A stretch of 64,000 bases of DNA from Bradyrhizobium huanghuaihaiense (GTDB taxonomy: Bacteria > Pseudomonadota > Alphaproteobacteria > Rhizobiales > Xanthobacteraceae): NCBI RefSeq assembly GCF_007830635.1, contig NZ_VLLA01000017.1:62001-126000 (forward strand), read 5' to 3'. The position numbers were made by a program, and so were the translations under genes. Below the pieces are notes generated by a model. It made no database searches. It was given only the letters and a program-made list of their open reading frames with translations, and had not been told where the DNA came from. Below, one piece after another: positions 63,381-64,000 of this stretch. Position 1 is the first letter of the stretch, and each line of letters starts with the position of its first letter.

Positions 63381-64000
63381 GCACCGAGCTGCTGCTGCCG
63401 CGCGCTGCCCGCATCTTCATTTCCTTCGTTGCGCTACTGCGCGTCAACGGTTTCGCCGTTGCCCCGGAGCAGACCACCGCCTTTCTCGCAGCGATCGCGT
63501 TGCTCGGCCCGCGTGACCTCGACGACATCAGGCAATCTGCGCTCGCCACCCTCGCCCCGCCGCCCGAGCGCCGCACCACCTTCGACCGGTTGTTCGACCT
63601 GCATTTCCGCGGCAGCGAGGCCATCGAGCACGCCGACGACGGCGAGGACGACGAGACCGTTCGTCTCCAGGAGGAAGGCCGCGGCGACGAGGAGCCCTTG
63701 CTCTCCGATGACACCAATGAATCAGGCCTGACGGCGACGCGCGCCGAGGCACTGGTCGAGCGCCGCTTCGCCCAGCTCCCCACGACCGATGCGCTCCGCC
63801 GTCTGGCGCGCGAGGCCCCGCGGCGCCTGCCGCGGCGGCGCGGGCACCGCCGTATGCGGGCACGCCGCGGTCCCTTCGCCGATCTCCGCCGCACCTTGCG
63901 CGACAGCGTCCGCAGCGACGGCGAGATCCTGCGGCTCGGCCATATGAAGCGCCGCCAGCGCCCGCGCAAGATGCTGCTGCTGATCGACGTCTCCGGTTCG
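63377..64000 (+). CDS. VWA-domain protein (CoxE-like), cut by window edge
   Basis: The first 208 codons of a CoxE-type protein. N-terminal helical part RIFISFVALLRVNGFAVAPEQTTAFLAAIALLG, an acidic stretch (EHADDGEDDETVRLQEEG), a basic stretch, then the start of the VWA domain with the metal-site motif LLLIDVSGS at the very edge. It works with the MoxR ATPase in cofactor maturation in cox operons. The C-terminal half lies outside the window. Confidence 0.92.
   Translation, partial: MSTELLLPRAARIFISFVALLRVNGFAVAPEQTTAFLAAIALLGPRDLDDIRQSALATLAPPPERRTTFDRLFDLHFRGSEAIEHADDGEDDETVRLQEEGRGDEEPLLSDDTNESGLTATRAEALVERRFAQLPTTDALRRLAREAPRRLPRRRGHRRMRARRGPFADLRRTLRDSVRSDGEILRLGHMKRRQRPRKMLLLIDVSGS

Noticed and set aside
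1..64000. CRISPR arrays, tRNA or rRNA genes, intact insertion sequences
   Set aside because: I saw no regularly spaced direct repeats with unique spacers, no tRNA-like cloverleaf with a T-arm motif, and no transposase or terminal inverted repeats that I could support.

Overview
The window looks like chromosomal DNA of a GC-rich alphaproteobacterium, most likely Bradyrhizobium or a close relative. This rests on the codon use, an ExoF-type export protein, a small protein family familiar from bradyrhizobia (32492-32707), a thu-like sugar operon and a Liv-type transporter. It is inference from family recognition; no rRNA, tRNA or other marker gene is present.

Region 1 (1-4705, minus strand) is a type I secretion locus. 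It has a secreted Ig-like/Pro-Thr-linker protein, a strong hairpin, and then a peptidase-like ABC exporter that runs off the left edge and carries two degenerate C39-like domains in tandem. About 1.1 kb without a convincing gene follows (4706-5860).

Region 2 (5861-32707) is an exopolysaccharide or surface-polysaccharide cluster in two divergent arms. The minus arm (15657 down to 5861) encodes a Gfo/Idh sugar dehydrogenase, a priming sugar transferase, a DegT aminotransferase, a frameshifted and truncated acetyltransferase, three GT4-like glycosyltransferases, an AsnB-type amidotransferase and a hexapeptide acyltransferase. The plus arm (16095 to 32419) encodes a deacetylase-like protein, a Wzy-like polymerase/ligase, two glycosyltransferases, a Wzx-like flippase, a GH74-like secreted glycanase, a second AsnB, an ExoF-like export protein and GalE. 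Together they suggest a Wzx/Wzy-type polymer containing an amino-uronic acid that may be amidated. Several segments are visibly more AT-rich than the rest, and there are gene remnants, so the cluster has been reshuffled.

Region 3 (32781-38533) holds a VanZ-like membrane protein and a run of small envelope genes: a coiled-coil/Sel1-like protein, a TAXI-type binding protein, a TagO/VasI-like protein, a DsrE-like protein and a small KOW-like protein.

Region 4 (38652-46169) is a sugar-uptake and oxidation locus resembling thuEFG-B-A-R: binding protein, two permeases, Gfo/Idh oxidoreductase, ThuA-like protein and LacI regulator. It has no ATPase gene. A divergent short-chain dehydrogenase and a cupin gene flank it.

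Region 5 (46435-64000) is the most unusual part. A Liv-type uptake system (binding protein, AraC regulator, two permeases, two ATPases) runs without gaps into a UPF0261/Tm-1-like domain fused to the second ATPase, a TIM-barrel 'PEP hydrolase family' protein, a 966-residue flotillin with 44-residue repeats, two SRPBCC/CoxG-like proteins, a three-component molybdenum hydroxylase whose large subunit is split into two genes, a MoxR/CoxD-like ATPase and a CoxE-like VWA protein cut by the right edge. The spacing (overlaps, or gaps of about 26 bp or less from 48827 on) argues for one operon: import of an unknown substrate, its hydroxylation by a membrane-scaffolded molybdoenzyme, and further processing by the UPF0261/TIM-barrel pair.
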